Below are positions 20,427-33,360 of a stretch of DNA of 37,577 bases, one piece after another. The position numbers were made by a program, and so were the translations under genes. The stretch lies in assembly GCA_020650975.1 (NCBI GenBank), contig JAIPMN010000691.1, positions 1-37,577 of the forward strand, read 5' to 3'. The number at the start of each line of letters is the position of its first letter. Within the stretch, counting starts at the first letter, position 1. The DNA comes from Apostichopus californicus (taxonomy: Eukaryota; Echinodermata; Holothuroidea; Aspidochirotida; Stichopodidae). The notes below the pieces were generated by a model that saw only the letters and a program-made list of their open reading frames with translations, did no database searches and was not told the DNA's origin.

Positions 20427-23400
20427 GTATGCATCTAATCAGTTAAAGGATAGATACACAGAAGAGTAACAATGCGTGTATTTCAGTTGGGACAATAACC
20501 TTTTGTTCTATTGTCAAGGTTGTGCCATAATTCAAGCTAGAAAATTACTTCTTCTCATTGTAATCAAGGAAAACGGATGATAAATATTTCATGGTACCGA
20601 GAAAATCTTAATGACAATAATTTTTTGAAGTGGCTTAGCTGAAATTAGAAGCAAACATGACCTCACTTGGCACCAAACTATTTGTGTTAGTACAGTTGAC
20701 ACTGCAGAACAAGAAAGAATAAGGGAAAAACAAAAAGGGACAGAAAACAATGGGAGCATTAAACGTAACTGCGATAGAGCCTATATGGACAATGTTATAA
20801 TTTACTTGCATAAATTAATCTTGTTTAACTGTTTCACTTAATCTCATGAGGAGAAGAAGAAAGAATCCTTCCAAAAAACCATACCACTTGCCTTTTAACA
20901 TGTCTGGACTATTTATGCCTTTACTCAAAACTTGGACTACTCTTGATTATTTGAAGAAATTTAATTCTAAAAACCATTTTGGGGGGTTATTTGTGGACAA
21001 TTTGTCCCCCACTAAAAAAGGAAGAAAGGAAGGAAGAAAGAAAGAAATACAAAACACCTTGTAGTTGCATTAATTTAGTGTTTCCATTTTCCCTTTCATT
21101 TTTAGAGGTGGGTGAAAGCGTTGTTAAATATTGTGGACTTAGCAAACTTTCTACAATTCGTAAAATGTTTCATTTGGAAGCAAATTGTTCCAGCTTGTCT
21201 ATTAAAAGATAAACCAAAAAAAAACCCTTTGAATTTAGACTTTTAACAGTTACATAATTCGTATTGGCATTAACCAGGAATTCACAAGTTTTTGCAATTA
21301 CTTTACCTGGAACTTTTGGGTGTTCTTTAAAGTGATATGGAAAATTGCTTTCAACTGTGTTCTATATTTTGGTTAAAGCTGCCATTTTTGTTGCAATTTG
21401 TATTCAAATCAGATTTTTAGAAGGTGATTGTACTTTTCAAGTTATATAAACAACCTATTATTTAAACAGAGAGAAACTAATATTTTAACTTTCCAAAATT
21501 TATTTGCAGTCACTACTTTGTTATATATCAAAAAAAGGGCTTTTTGGATTATTTCTGGGGATGTAAAACATAGCATCATCAAGGTGTGACTTACTATTGA
21601 CAATGTTGTTTCTGATGTTGTTTACTGGTGTTAGACATTTGAAGTTACCACTAAAATTCATAAATTTGTTATCTTTTGTTTACCAATATATTACAAATGA
21701 ATAAATAAACCAAAAAAAAAAGTTAAAAAGAAAGAGAAAAGCAAAGATAACCAGTAAACACATTAAAAACACTAATTTATTTATCTTTGCTAGAAAAATA
21801 TTTAACTCATATTTAATAATCGTTAAAGGCATTGCTTTGACTCAAAGAATGATACATCTCATAATTTTTTGGTGCAATTTTACTTTCTGATCGACTAATA
21901 ACAAAGTGCTACTTTTCAAATTCATTGTTCAAAGAAAAAAAATTGAATCAGTTTTCTCAACTCATCAACTTTTTTATTTTGAAAGGGAAGGGAAAGAGTT
22001 TGGTGAGTGGAGGGGGGGGGGGGGTGGGGGAGAGTACGTCTCCCATCCATTACTTTTTTTGGGGTTTTGTTTACATAAAAGTTGTTCGAGAGTATTTCAA
22101 TTTTGTTCTTAAAGTGAATAGTATTTGAATTTCATAAAGCAACATTAACCAATAGCACAGAAAAGTTAACCAAGAGAGTTCAGTTCAATTAAGGAAGGAA
22201 CGGAATTGTCATTAAAAGAAAAAAAGAAAGAAAAATTATATTCTCCTCAGGAGTCGGATCTAATCTTATGGGCGTTATATAATTTCTTCCTTCTTAAATT
22301 TTGTTGTTGTTGAAGTCCTCTGAGTCAAGGTCTTTAAACAAAAAAAGATTGATGACACCTGCAACAGAGCATAGGAAATAAGTGTTGCAGAGCTTCCCTG
22401 CTGAGTTTGTGTTTTTCACTCAAGGAATATATTTGTTTTTTTTTCGTAAAGAAAGACAACTTTATATGCATCATTTTAAGTATTTGCCTACCACACAGTT
22501 GTCTTAGTGTCAGGAATCAGGTTAAAGAACAATGTAATAATGCTTTCTTTTTTCATGATGTAAAGAGAGATTTAGAAATCAACTCTTGTTCTCCTATTGT
22601 TCAGAAAGGTTTACTGATATTTCTACTACATTATTATTATTAATTCAAGGAGTTAAATTTCAAATTTGGGTTTTTAAAATATTCAAAGTTTCACTGCATT
22701 TTTTTTTCAACATTCAAATGGTGTTTTGGATGTTTCTTTTAACCATTTGAAAATTATTTGGTTTATTTTCAAATTGTTGAGCATCATATTAACCTGTTCT
22801 ATGACTCTTAAGTAACCTTTTGTTTGCTAGATTGGCCATTGTTTATTTTACTTGGGGTTATTGTTTACCTAATGGGATATGTTTATTAATTTGTTTGGCA
22901 GGAGGAGGGATTGAGATTTTGTTCTTATGCATCAATACTTTCCATGTATTACTTTTGATGATTATTATAGATTAAGGCTTTTACCTTCTTAGTGCCAACT
23001 GCCTGCTGTAGATATAGTTGCTAATAACAGTAATTGCTATCAAGAGAGAATATCCAAATTAATGAAAGTTAGGAAAATGGGATAAATGGACAGATGATAA
23101 AAGTTGAAGGTTGCATTTGCACATAACTGCATATGAGTGCCTGTGCACTTCCATTTGCATGAATGTTGTCTTTAATGCATGCTGTTGATTAGTGAAGTCA
23201 ACACTCTGCATGCTCTTCTCTCTGCTGCTGCTGTTGTGGCTGGCACACAAACAGCTTTTCTCGCAGTCGGAAAGGACTGAAAACACCAGTCCTTCCGTAT
23301 CTCGGGTAATCGATAACATGCTGCCCTCTATCATCCTTGAATATGGATAAAAAAAGTAAAGAGACTGCACGAATCAAGACGTAAAATTGGAGGTTAGTCA

Positions 23401-23649
23401 TGCAAAGCAAAATATTCTGTCCTGTTTAATGGGAGGGGGGAGGGTATTAATTGGGGGACAAAGCTAAAATGAGACAGAACCACCCCCCAAACATATTGGG
23501 AATTGAGAGCAGGCTTGAAAATATTCCATGCTTGTCTTTAGAACAAGACCAAAACAAGAAAAGAAAAATTGATGTTGTTTAAGAAGTGAAATCATTCTAT
23601 GATGACATGGCACTGACTGATTGTCTTTTCTATAATTTGCCCATATTAG
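20427..23649. other. CCDC9: Intron 11 (3223 bp, phase 2)
   Basis: Contains a G-rich tract (13 G at 22012-22024, then T and five G) and several A-rich stretches. No gene recognised. If the proposed exon 12 is wrong, another bridging exon may lie in this interval. Confidence 0.55.
22012..22030. repeat. Poly-G tract
   Basis: Thirteen G, one T, five G on the transcribed-sense strand, with the potential to form a G-quadruplex in the pre-mRNA intron. Confidence 0.85.
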
Positions 23650-23705
23650 GAGGCAAGACACACCCCATACAGAAGGACAAGAGGTGTCACACCAGGTTAA
23701 CAGAG
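23650..23705 (+). CDS. CCDC9: CCDC9-like exon 12: 56-nt phase-bridging exon
   Basis: Found by asking what could join exon 11 (two bases left over) to the last exon (needs one base before its GC). This 56-nt segment lies between acceptor ttgcccatattag and donor AGAG|gtcaga. It supplies the one base that completes exon 11's last codon, then 18 codons (RQDTPHTEGQEVSHQVNR), then one base completing the next codon. The joined protein reads GRQDT...NRGGRFNGRG with no stop, which direct joining of exons 11 and 13 would not give: that join meets TAA within a few codons. The donor is weaker than most and there is no homology to lean on, so this rests on phase logic. A different bridging exon in the surrounding introns cannot be excluded. 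Confidence 0.6.
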
Positions 23706-25680
23706 GTCAGATATTTTTGTTCTGTTTCTCTGATTATTTGTGTGATAGATTTGCACTTAGTCTTCAATGCAGCACCCATTCACATAATAATCATAATAAG
23801 AATATAGATCATTTTGTTAGAATAGTTCCTTCCCGGTAGGCCACTCAGACCCATATATTTCGTTTGTTTGGTTTTAGCTAGTAGCTCTCTAGGTAGCACT
23901 AGTAGCTTTGAACAACTTTTTCACATCGCTCCCCTCTTTCCCTGACCCACCAGAAAAATATAACATTATCTGATAAATTTTTGATGGTTATTTCCATGCC
24001 TAAAGTAATATCATTGGATAGTATAGTGCAAAATGCATATTATTGTCACTGAATATGATTAATTCCCAAACTGTCCAGTCTATAAGACATTTCAAGTATG
24101 CCTGCTGCTAAAATACATTGAGCTGTTACACTGCTTGCAGGGATAGATAGAGTAATGTTGGAAGGGGGAGGAGGGGGGGGGTGATGGGGAGTATTTGCTA
24201 TTCTATGCAATTGACCATTGTTAATCTTAATTGTTGCTGTTTCATGTAAGGTACCGTTAATCTGCTTCTAGAAATGGTGACGGGGGAAAAGATATAATAA
24301 TGGGATCGGGGAAGGATGCTGCTTCTGTTGCTTGGTTTTCCCATTAATTGGAAAAGTTTTCCTTCCATTAACCCCTGCGACAATGCTTTGTCTTTGCGTG
24401 TGCATGTTTCTGTTTGTTTTGCCTAATACACTTCACACTTGCTGTTAGCTCATCTCTTCTGTCCTAATCACAGAATCATGTAGTCGGTGATTCTGACAGG
24501 TCAGAGGTCAACACATAGCACCCTAGCATAGAGACATTGCCTTAACACATTTTCTTTGATTCAAATTTTACAACCTTTCTGCAACTCGGTTGAAAGTTCA
24601 TTTAAAAATTGTAAAACCACCAATCTTACAGGCGATCTTAAATGGAGTCCTTTCAGTAGATGTTTTACAAACAAATGTTAACTGTTCACTTGTAGTGAAG
24701 TTAGTTGACTTTGAACCATGCTTGTGGGAGATGTTTTGTAATATTTTTGCCCCCCATCCTTGGACTATTTATGATCTTGTTGGGATTGACCTTATCTAGT
24801 CAAACACCAGGTATTGTTTTTCAACAAATTACAAAAAGTTAGTAAATTCTAAAAAGCAACATTCCGCACTGACGATTTTTCCAAATAAATTTCAACTTGA
24901 TATGATTTAACATGTCCATGCACAAGCAATCAGTGTTTTTTTAAAAAAAAATTATTACCATTCAAAATTTTCAAATCTCTGAATAGTTCTTCTTTTATCA
25001 TCACAAATGAAAAGCTAATCATATGTGTGTATTGAGTGCCTTAATGATAGTAAACATTTAGGAGAACACAGGGATCTTCATATGCTGCCCTACGCATGCT
25101 TGCTTGGTCGCTTGCTTTGCCAGTCATGTAGTTCACCCTTTTGTTTGTGGAATGATTAATTTCTGCTTAATCAGATTTAATCTTCACCCTTTCAGAAATA
25201 TTTATATGACAAAATTTGAATAATATGCGATAAAAGTTGATGTGCCTGACATGATTGACCGGTATTTCTAGATGAAGTTTTGATTTGGTCAATAGTGGAT
25301 GTTTTGCAGTAAATGAGCTTTGACCAATATTACCACAAAATAACGATAGAAATGTGAAAGCAGCCAAATGCAGGAAAAGTATTAGAAATGACATGCATAT
25401 GTAGCTATTTCTGTTTGATTTAATTTTTTTTTTTGTTTTTGTTTATATCATTGAACTGATGATAGCAACACACTTATCCTGACTTTATCAACAAATGAGA
25501 GTTTTATTTATCTTTCTTTGATGTGTGCTTTTAGCTTTTACCTCTAAAAGGAGATTGGTACATTGAAGCAAAGCATAGAGATGGAAATGACCTTTCTATG
25601 AGTCCTAAGAACATTTCGTAAAAGCAGATAACCTCAAGAGCAATAAATGAGCTATCATCCTGTGATTGTGACTAGGCGGC

Positions 25681-25711
25681 AGTCCGTGTCACGGTTCTGT
25701 GACACTGGACT
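25681..25711. repeat. Short near-perfect hairpin
   Basis: AGTCCGTGTCAC, a 6-nt loop (ggttct), then GTGACACTGGACT; the arms pair throughout except for a single bulged base. Too short for a microRNA precursor and with no conserved partner visible. Its role is unknown. Confidence 0.6.
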
Positions 25712-26280
25712 AGCTGTGTCACTAACTAATAGTACAATTTATATCTAAAAACTCTGCTATTTGGCTGATCTTCGAAAGGAATATAGAACCTTTCTCAATT
25801 CCATCTCTGACATTTGCTTCAATGCATCAACTCCTTCCGATTTCTCTCTCCTTTAAAAGGAGCATTATATTATGTTCGATGCTAAGGTCACTTATGTAGC
25901 ACACCTAATTCATATTGCTATGTAAGGACTGTTGGTGCCTACACTGCATGTATGTATGCGTTACAAATCTTCCATGCTCGTTTTGTTGGGTAAGCTTATG
26001 AAATGTGTGTGCATAATAGAAGAAAAGTGGTTGGAAGGCTTCGTTGGTTGGGGGTTGGAAAAACATAAAGGAAGATAAACCTTTTAGGGCATTTAGCTAT
26101 TATTCAGCCCTCAACCCCACCCCCCCCCCTCCCCTCTTCCAACCATCTTTTCCTGTCATCTGCTCTTGCATCATATTAACAATTTGTAAAAGTATTAAAG
26201 TGATTTCATTCAAGTACTATTTATGTTACTAGATAGAATGGGGTTTTGCCTCTTTGATCTTTACTAACAATTGGGGATTT

Positions 26281-26346
26281 ATTTGGGAGGAAAACAGGGG
26301 TTGGGAATAAAATGGGGGGGGGGGGTTGGGAGGGGAAAAGGGGGGA
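26281..26346. repeat. Dense G-tract cluster (G-quadruplex potential)
   Basis: Several runs of three or more G on the sense strand, including 12 G at 26314-26325 flanked by GGGG, GGG and GGGGGG. It could fold as a G-quadruplex in the intron RNA. Prediction only. Confidence 0.6.
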
Positions 26347-29300
26347 TGGGTAGGCTGATGAAGGATGCTGTGTTTTACAGTCTTAAAGGAAAACAATTCA
26401 AAGACACAGACTAGTAACTAAGTCAGACATCAAGGATGACATTGAGTAATGTATTTTGCGCCATCTGTTCTTTGTTTGTTGCCATTATATGCCACCAAGA
26501 ATCCCTGACAATCTAGCTTAAAGTGTTACGCAGGGTAAATACAAACAGGTACTCTTTGCATAGTAGCATCTTGAGTTTACGTAAAGAAATTCAGTTACAG
26601 AGCCAACACATTGAATTTTACTTTTTGTATGTGTGGAAAGTTGAAAACTTGTCTTTAACTCGGTGGATTGTTAAAAGTTTTCCTCTGAATAATTTGTGTC
26701 AGAAAAAAGTTTGAGACGATCGTTTCCATGAAAGGAAAATATGTTGAATCTGGCTGTTGCCTGATTAACAAAGAGTGTACAAGGGTCTTTGTGTGTACAA
26801 TTAAGACTGAATGTGAAGGTTAAGTAGGATTTCTTTGCGTAACCTCAAGGTGTTCCTTGTAAGAAATCGGCATTTATTTTGCACATCATTCCTTTTGCAT
26901 TAATGAAGATGAAAGATTTCAAATGAAGATCTTACTCTGTTGTCTCCTTCATTTCTTTGTCCATATTCTTCAAAAAAACGTTATTATTCAACGAAATTGC
27001 ACTGCAGAGGTGCCGCGTGGCTTTGGGAGAAACAGTTAAAAAAAAAGAAAAAAAAAAAAGAGTCAAGTGAGGGGGGATAGCGAGTGTCCCTGGAAATGTC
27101 CCAGAATTTTAAGGTACGGTCCCTGGAATGTCCTGTAAATTTTTAAAGGGCACGAACAATTTCAATTTTGCCTGTTTGGCCTATCATCCCTAGAGACAGC
27201 TTGAACAAAGGCTAAGTGGTGATTGTTTACAACTGCTGCTACAACCATAAATTTCAGTCACATGACTCACAGATAAAGGAAACTCCAATCATTGTAATTC
27301 ATGCAAAATCATAATGTTGCACTACGTGACAAATAACAAGGCTTCTGAGGCGTTATTATTTAATAAGGCTTTTAATAAGACCAGTGACCTTCAAGGTTTC
27401 GGCATTAGATTTTTAATGTTCCAGAAAATTCTTGTTTCTGCATGAGGTGGATGCAGTTTTCTTTGGCGTTTGAAAACATAGGACCACAAAAACACTGAGA
27501 GACCTTCAAAATGCCTTCCTTTAAAAGTATCGTACAGTTACTTACCCTTGATGTCAACATGAGGGAAGGGGGGGGGGGGTCAATTATCAATATGATCTCG
27601 GATTTCCTGCAATAAAATATGGTCACCTTGCCTTACTTGATGCATTTCCTCGGAGAAATGAGTAAATCTAAAGAGGGGGCTTAATTGTCAGTATCTGAGG
27701 AACAATGATAAGACTGGGCAGTTCTGAGCAAGATGAAATATAATTTTGAAATTAAAGTTGTGTCACATAATTAACAATACATATCACTGGGCATAATGTT
27801 TGATTTAAAGTGAACTTTTCCTATTATTTTATATTCCCTTTTAAAGGCAATGATCAAAACAGGACTTTCAGGTTTATCTAGATCTAGATATGTCTTGTAA
27901 AAGTGCAAAAAATTGCGAGGAGGTGGTTAGAGAAAGGAGAAACAGGGTTGGATGTATCCCCACAGAACCAGAATTTCTTCCCTCCTTTCGTGGCTGAATT
28001 TCTGATGATGCTATACCTGAGTTCATTGAGCTATACTTATACTATGTTGAAGGTAGATATGTCACTAGAGTGCCCACTGATGAGAAATGTCTGCTCACGA
28101 CACCAAAAACATATGCACATGAGACAAAAATTAATTTTTCAGAAAGACGTCAGTGAACTCGGCTTTAAGAGTTTGATGCCCTGTGATAACTTTTGGTAAT
28201 TTTTATTTTCCAAGGGACCTTGGGAAAGAAATGACTGTGTCAAACTTGATTGAATGAATAAAGCCAAAGATATCATGAATTAAGTCATCCTTACATTAAT
28301 GACAATGGAAGGGTTTGGTAGCACTCTTTATACATCTTATATAACACCATCTATCCAGCTCATATAATTGATTTTGTATGCTTTTGACTTTACGGTGTGT
28401 TATATTCAGTCTGACAGGTTACATTCATGAGTCACATACATTTGACAGGACAGCTCATACATGTTGTTATGACACACTGCCAACCCTGTATATTATTAAA
28501 CATGATATACGTTGTCATAGGTATGATTATTAGGTGCTTCGTTTTGCTTGTCGCTAAATGGATCGTGAATATATCTTGAGTGATTGGGTACGTTAATAAT
28601 TCAATGCAGTCTACTCTCATACTGACATAGTGGGTTTGTATGCACCGACAGTTTGATTGAATAAAATTATAAGAAAGGTTGAATCCTGAGAGTTCAGTTT
28701 CCTGCTTGCCTAAAATTATAATAAAAATGTTGCATAAGTGACTTGTACTAGAGTGATTCAGCCTCCTCCCCCCAACACCACTTCTCCCCCCCTCCCCCAC
28801 AGTGTTTCTCATTATAAGTCACTTATCAACAAATCTATGCTCATAATAGTTATAACATTTTGTCAATGTTATATGCAGTCCGATAGCCTTGCATTAGAAA
28901 TGGTGTAAATTCCTTCTCCATGCTTACCATCCACCTCTCTGCCATCAGCACTGTTTTAAAGCAATTTTATAATGTAATAATAAAACATAAATTTGATGTC
29001 AATTTGAAGTTTGAAGAAAGTGATTCTAAATGGAGGTCATTACTAAGAATGTTAAAAATAATTTGCCTTACCCAAACGCTGTGGTACAACGCAAAAAGTC
29101 AATAATACATACATGTAAACATTCCTACCATCTCACTAACACAAATAACTGTGATGTAATTTGAATGAAGATTAAAGTCATAGAATCATCTGAGTGGCAA
29201 GACGATATGGACCAAGAAAAATAAAATAAAGTAAACCTGTCCCCTGGACTGATCTCCCTGGTGGTATGCTGTGACATCTTGTTAAAATGCAGGGACATCT

Positions 29301-30232
29301 CGTAGTGAAAGATAGGAATGTAAATAAGATTCCGGGCATACCTATGTAGTAATCATCACACAGTATGTTGATCTCTTCCAGTTTTTTTTGCTGATGTGGT
29401 CTCCGTGGTGATGACCCTATCTTAATTATATTTTGTGGAATGTTTTGTTTTCATCTTGGATAGTTTTAGTCCGGGACCCATCCAAAGTCATCCTATCCAG
29501 GTCGGATTTCTTGAAATTTTACTCTGCAACAGAAAGATGGAGAAGCATATGCGTCGTTACATGTTAGGTGAGGTATTGGGGGGGGGGGTGGGGAGGTTCA
29601 ATGCGTAGCCAGATAATTGTGTGTGGAGGAGGAAGCTGAAGGAGGGAACAGTGTCATTGTCAAGGTGTGGGGAGGGAGGGCATGGGGATGTATGGTTTCC
29701 CCCAGTAAAATTTGCCAAGTCCAAAAGGAAGAAAATATAGGCAGGAATATACACAACTCTGCTTCACTACTTCCACTGACTATAATTTATTTGCATCTGC
29801 TTTACAATTCTGCTGATTTGAAGCTGGTATAAGTTCTGGAATTGATAGAAACCACAAAACTTCAGGGGGATTTGCGATCTTAACCCCTACCAGGGAACCT
29901 ATGGCAGGTCCTTGACCCCATGCGGACATGGCTCTGTGCTCATATGTTGGTACCTTGGACACCAGCTTGCATTATTCCCATTCTTTGCCCCTCAAGTATT
30001 GCTTTCATTTTGTTGTATTCCCCTCCCCTTTCCCTCTCACCCTCATCACTGCCAAATGTCTGGCACCACCACTTGGACCATTTTATTTAGAGCAATTGTT
30101 TTGTTTTAGTTCATTGTTAAGTCAATGCCTTAGTGTGTCATGCAGTGGGAGTTGTGGCCATAGAAGTCCCGTTTAGTTTAAACATGGAGCAGGTTTTGTA
30201 GGTACAACAGCAGTGTTGAAAGTACAGGGCCA

Positions 30233-30889
30233 CCAAAGGATGTTGGTACACCCAGATGATGTTTTTACACCCAGATGATGTTGGTATTCCCAGATGATGT
30301 TGGTATGCCCAAATGATGTTGATATCCCCAGATGATGTTGTTACACCCAGGTGATGTTGGTACTCCCAGATGATGTTGATATCCCCAGATGATGTTGTTA
30401 CACCCAGGTGATGTTGGTACACCCAGATGATGTTGGTACACCCAGATGATGTTATTATCACCCAGATGATGTTGGTATCCCCAGATGATGTTAGTACACT
30501 AGAAAGGTGTTGGTACATCCAGATGATGTTGGTACTCCCATATGATGTTGGTACACCCAGATAATGTTGGTACACCATGATGTTGGTATTCCCAGATGAT
30601 GTTGGTAAAATTCCCAGAATTTGGTATAATATAGCCAGATGATGTGGTATTCCCAGATGATGTTGGTACATCCAGGTGATGTTGGTACTCCCAAGGATGT
30701 TGGTATTCCCAGATGATGTTGATATCCCCAGATGATGTGGTATTCCCAGATGATGTAGGTACTCCCAGATGATGTTCGTACATCCAGGTGGTGTTGGTAT
30801 TACCAGATGATGTTGGTACTCCCAAGGATGTTGGTATTCCCAGATGATGTTGATATTCCCAGATGATGTTGGTACTCCCAGATGATGGT
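30233..30889. repeat. Minisatellite, 19-bp unit, about 34 copies
   Basis: The unit is close to CCCAGATGATGTTGGTACA, with variable last bases (aca, act, att, atc) and point changes. Most copies are exactly 19 bp, with some shortened (for example near 30573 and 30685). The total is about 657 bp inside intron 12. Because 19 is not a multiple of 3 and the unit lacks antisense stops, long antisense frames run through it that translate to repeats of QHHLG/TSSG; these are by-products of the repeat. Confidence 0.95.
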
Positions 30890-32220
30890 GTTGATGCCCT
30901 CTAGATTGTTTCCTTAGTGTTATCCTTAGGTGTCTTCTATTCCTATTTGAACATCATACTCATCGTATTACAATGCAAACAAAAACCAATTTTTCCCCTA
31001 GACTCAAAATTCATTTTAACTGATTAATGGATTCACACCAAACTGTCCTCAGCAAACAACATCTGGTTAAAGTTATTGATCCTGATTGATTGAAATAGAA
31101 CAAGCAAATAAAACCACTTATTGTTTAGTTTTTCCCTTTCTAATTTTATCTCTGCCTTTTTTTTTAAACCCCCAGTGTCTTATGGTTGCCATGACAATCC
31201 TTAGAATCATTGAATGGGACATGAGGGCATGTAAAGACACAGATTGGTAAAAAAACAAATATTCCTGGATAACAGCTTCTTCTTAATTATTCAGTTGTAT
31301 ATTTGCCTTAGTCGACATTTGACCTGACGGAGAAGTCATCACTGGGAGCTAGCTGTCCAGTGCAATCAATCAGTCACTATATTAATGAACTCTCCCCATA
31401 GAGTGAATGATTAGAACAGTTTGTTTAGTGTAGCTTTAAGCAGAGGGCTTTAAGAAGTCAAAATAACTCCTTCCAAGGGATAAATCCCTACTGTGGATTA
31501 TATAAAGTTCTAAAATATTTACTGATTTTGATTAGCTGGGCATTAAATTAGTTTCCTTAAGAGCATATGAAATGGAGGAGAAAATTGAGGCAAAATTTGT
31601 AGGATCAAATTATATCATATTCAATAGCTGATGATTTTTTTAAATATTATTTCGCTCTGGAAATGGTACTGGTAAATTATACAGTAAGTTGCTTTGGTAG
31701 TGCCTTTAGTCATAAAATTGGCTTTTCTGAGTGCAATAACTCCAGCTATAGACTGATAGACAAATATGATATTTGCCAGGGAGTGTGAGGCTGACATACT
31801 TATTACTTTAACATAGCACCGTGACCAATGTATCAAATTAAGAGGAATGCAATTGTATATAAGTTGGGCAATATGCTTGATTCATTTGCTTTATATATTT
31901 TCAGTTTGTGGCAGTATTATCGAGTACTTTCTTCTCAAAGACGGAAGGGGAAAAAAATCAGATATTTTTCGCCAGAAAGATGGGGGCGGGTGGCCCGGGG
32001 AATTGACAGGACATCAATAACTGTAAAATGAGTACCAGATGTTACTGTTTTCAAGAATTATCATTTGACACAAGTAGTGTCAATATTCATCCTCCAAGGA
32101 TTATCTTTACAGACAGAATAAATATTGTCTGTCTTATGGTTAGTTTTGTATTTTTTTTTTTTTTTTACCTTTCTGGATTTTTAGTCTACATTGTGTTATA
32201 TTTTCTTTTTGCCTAGTTTT

Positions 32221-32292
32221 ACTTTGTGTACACTTTTTATACTTGCATTGCATGGTTTGACTTCATGTACACTATTTATACTTGCATTGCAA
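32221..32292. repeat. Two-copy direct repeat, 39-bp period
   Basis: A block like actttgtgtacac...tatacttgcattgca appears at 32221-32252 and again at 32260-32292 with few differences. A local duplication in intron 12. Confidence 0.75.
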
Positions 32293-32884
32293 GCATGTAC
32301 TTTTTACCTTGACAGGGGGGATATAATGTAGTTGAAATCAACTCAACTAGCCTCTGACAGATATTGTACACTGTCAGCATATAGCATTTATGCCGATTTG
32401 CAATTCCATTTTCGTTCTCTTCCCAGCCCAACCCAAAGCAAATAACTGGGTTCCGGTTCCAAATCTTGTGATGAATTTCATTCTTCCTATTTACATTGTA
32501 ATTAGTTGTCTTTATAAGCCCTTGAAGGTGTTCCATAAATTAATAAAAAAATAAAGAAGAATTGAAACAGAAGGGGTGTCCCCCTTCCCATTGAGATTTT
32601 TGAAGTTAAGGAATGCCTAGATGCAAAATGGTGCTATATATCTCAATTTGTAGGTTACAATAATCCTTTAAAAAAGACCCAAAAATAATTTCCAGAAACA
32701 ACACTTGATTAGACTGAGGAAAGTTAAAACCGTAAACAAAAATAGGCAAAAATATATGTTTTAGACTGGATTTTAATTAGTTTTACAAGCATTTTGTGAC
32801 AACATGCTTGAAAAAAATTGAAAAAAACTAAATAAAATCCACTAAAACATATATGTTCAATAACACGAGCACATGTCATGTCTG

Positions 32885-33185
32885 CGAGAGTAGGAGCCTA
32901 CGCAGTTCGCTGCTTCTGGCAGCCACACCATCAAGGATATTTTTAGTGTCAAGTTTGGCCAAGATCCTTTTTACCACAGACATCAACATGAACGCCTCAA
33001 GATGTTCTTGTGTCATTATACTTCTTCAAACGGTTTTTGAGTCTCTTCAAGGCAGTGAAAGAACGTTCACATGCCACTTGTGACACAGGTAGCATTACCA
33101 GCAGCTTGTAAGCAAGCTCAATGCTCTCTTGTAAGCATCGGTGAAAAGGTTGAACTTGAAGAGCACCTTGTAGCAGCAGAGATCG
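32885..33185 (-). pseudogene. Broken hAT transposase C-terminal (hATC) fragment
   Basis: Reading the minus strand gives, in pieces from different frames, CCYKVLFKFNLFTDAY, then LAYKLLVMLPVSQVACERSF with TALKRLKNRL, then MTQEHLEAFMLMSVVKRILA with SSELRR near the end. The ACERSF...LK..KNRLR..M.QEHLEAFMLMS order is the dimerisation region of hAT transposases of the type found beside zinc-finger MYM/DUF4371 genes. At least two frame changes (one between the FTDAY and LAYKLL parts, one after KNRL) show it is dead. The N-terminal zinc finger and catalytic core are absent. It lies antisense inside intron 12. Confidence 0.8.
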
Positions 33186-33269
33186 AGGACAGTCTTTACA
33201 TGACTGATTCCCACAGTTAAAATATATATTTCTACACAGCCTGTCTGTATTCTATTAACTACTGTGAAA

Positions 33270-33360
33270 ATGGGCTGTAAATTTTACCAGGCTCCCCAGC
33301 CCATCGGGACACTGGCCCACCGGGCATTGCCCAAATGCCTGTGTGGCCAGTCCGCCACTG
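33270..33360 (-). mobile_element. Terminal region of the same hAT element
   Basis: Reverse-complemented, the right edge begins cagtggcggactggccac, a typical hAT terminus, followed by GGCATTTGGGCAATGCCCGG-like sequence. It lies 5' of the transposase fragment on the minus strand, so the internal part of the element has been deleted. I could not find a matching left terminus or an 8-bp duplication, so the left boundary (possibly as far as about 32570) is open. Confidence 0.65.

Noticed and set aside
20427-20469. Read-through of exon 11 giving an alternative C terminus (YASNQLKDRYTEE)
   Set aside because: A good donor sits at 20427 and the family protein continues well beyond this point. At most a minor intron-retention product.
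27903-28199. 98-codon plus frame in intron 12
   Set aside because: No homology, low-information composition and no regulatory context; consistent with a chance open frame in 11 kb of intron.
30138-30825. Long minus-strand open frames (up to 177 codons) encoding repeated QHHLG/TSSG text
   Set aside because: They follow the 19-bp minisatellite, whose unit lacks antisense stops; the protein is the repeat read in rotating frames, with no independent coding signal.
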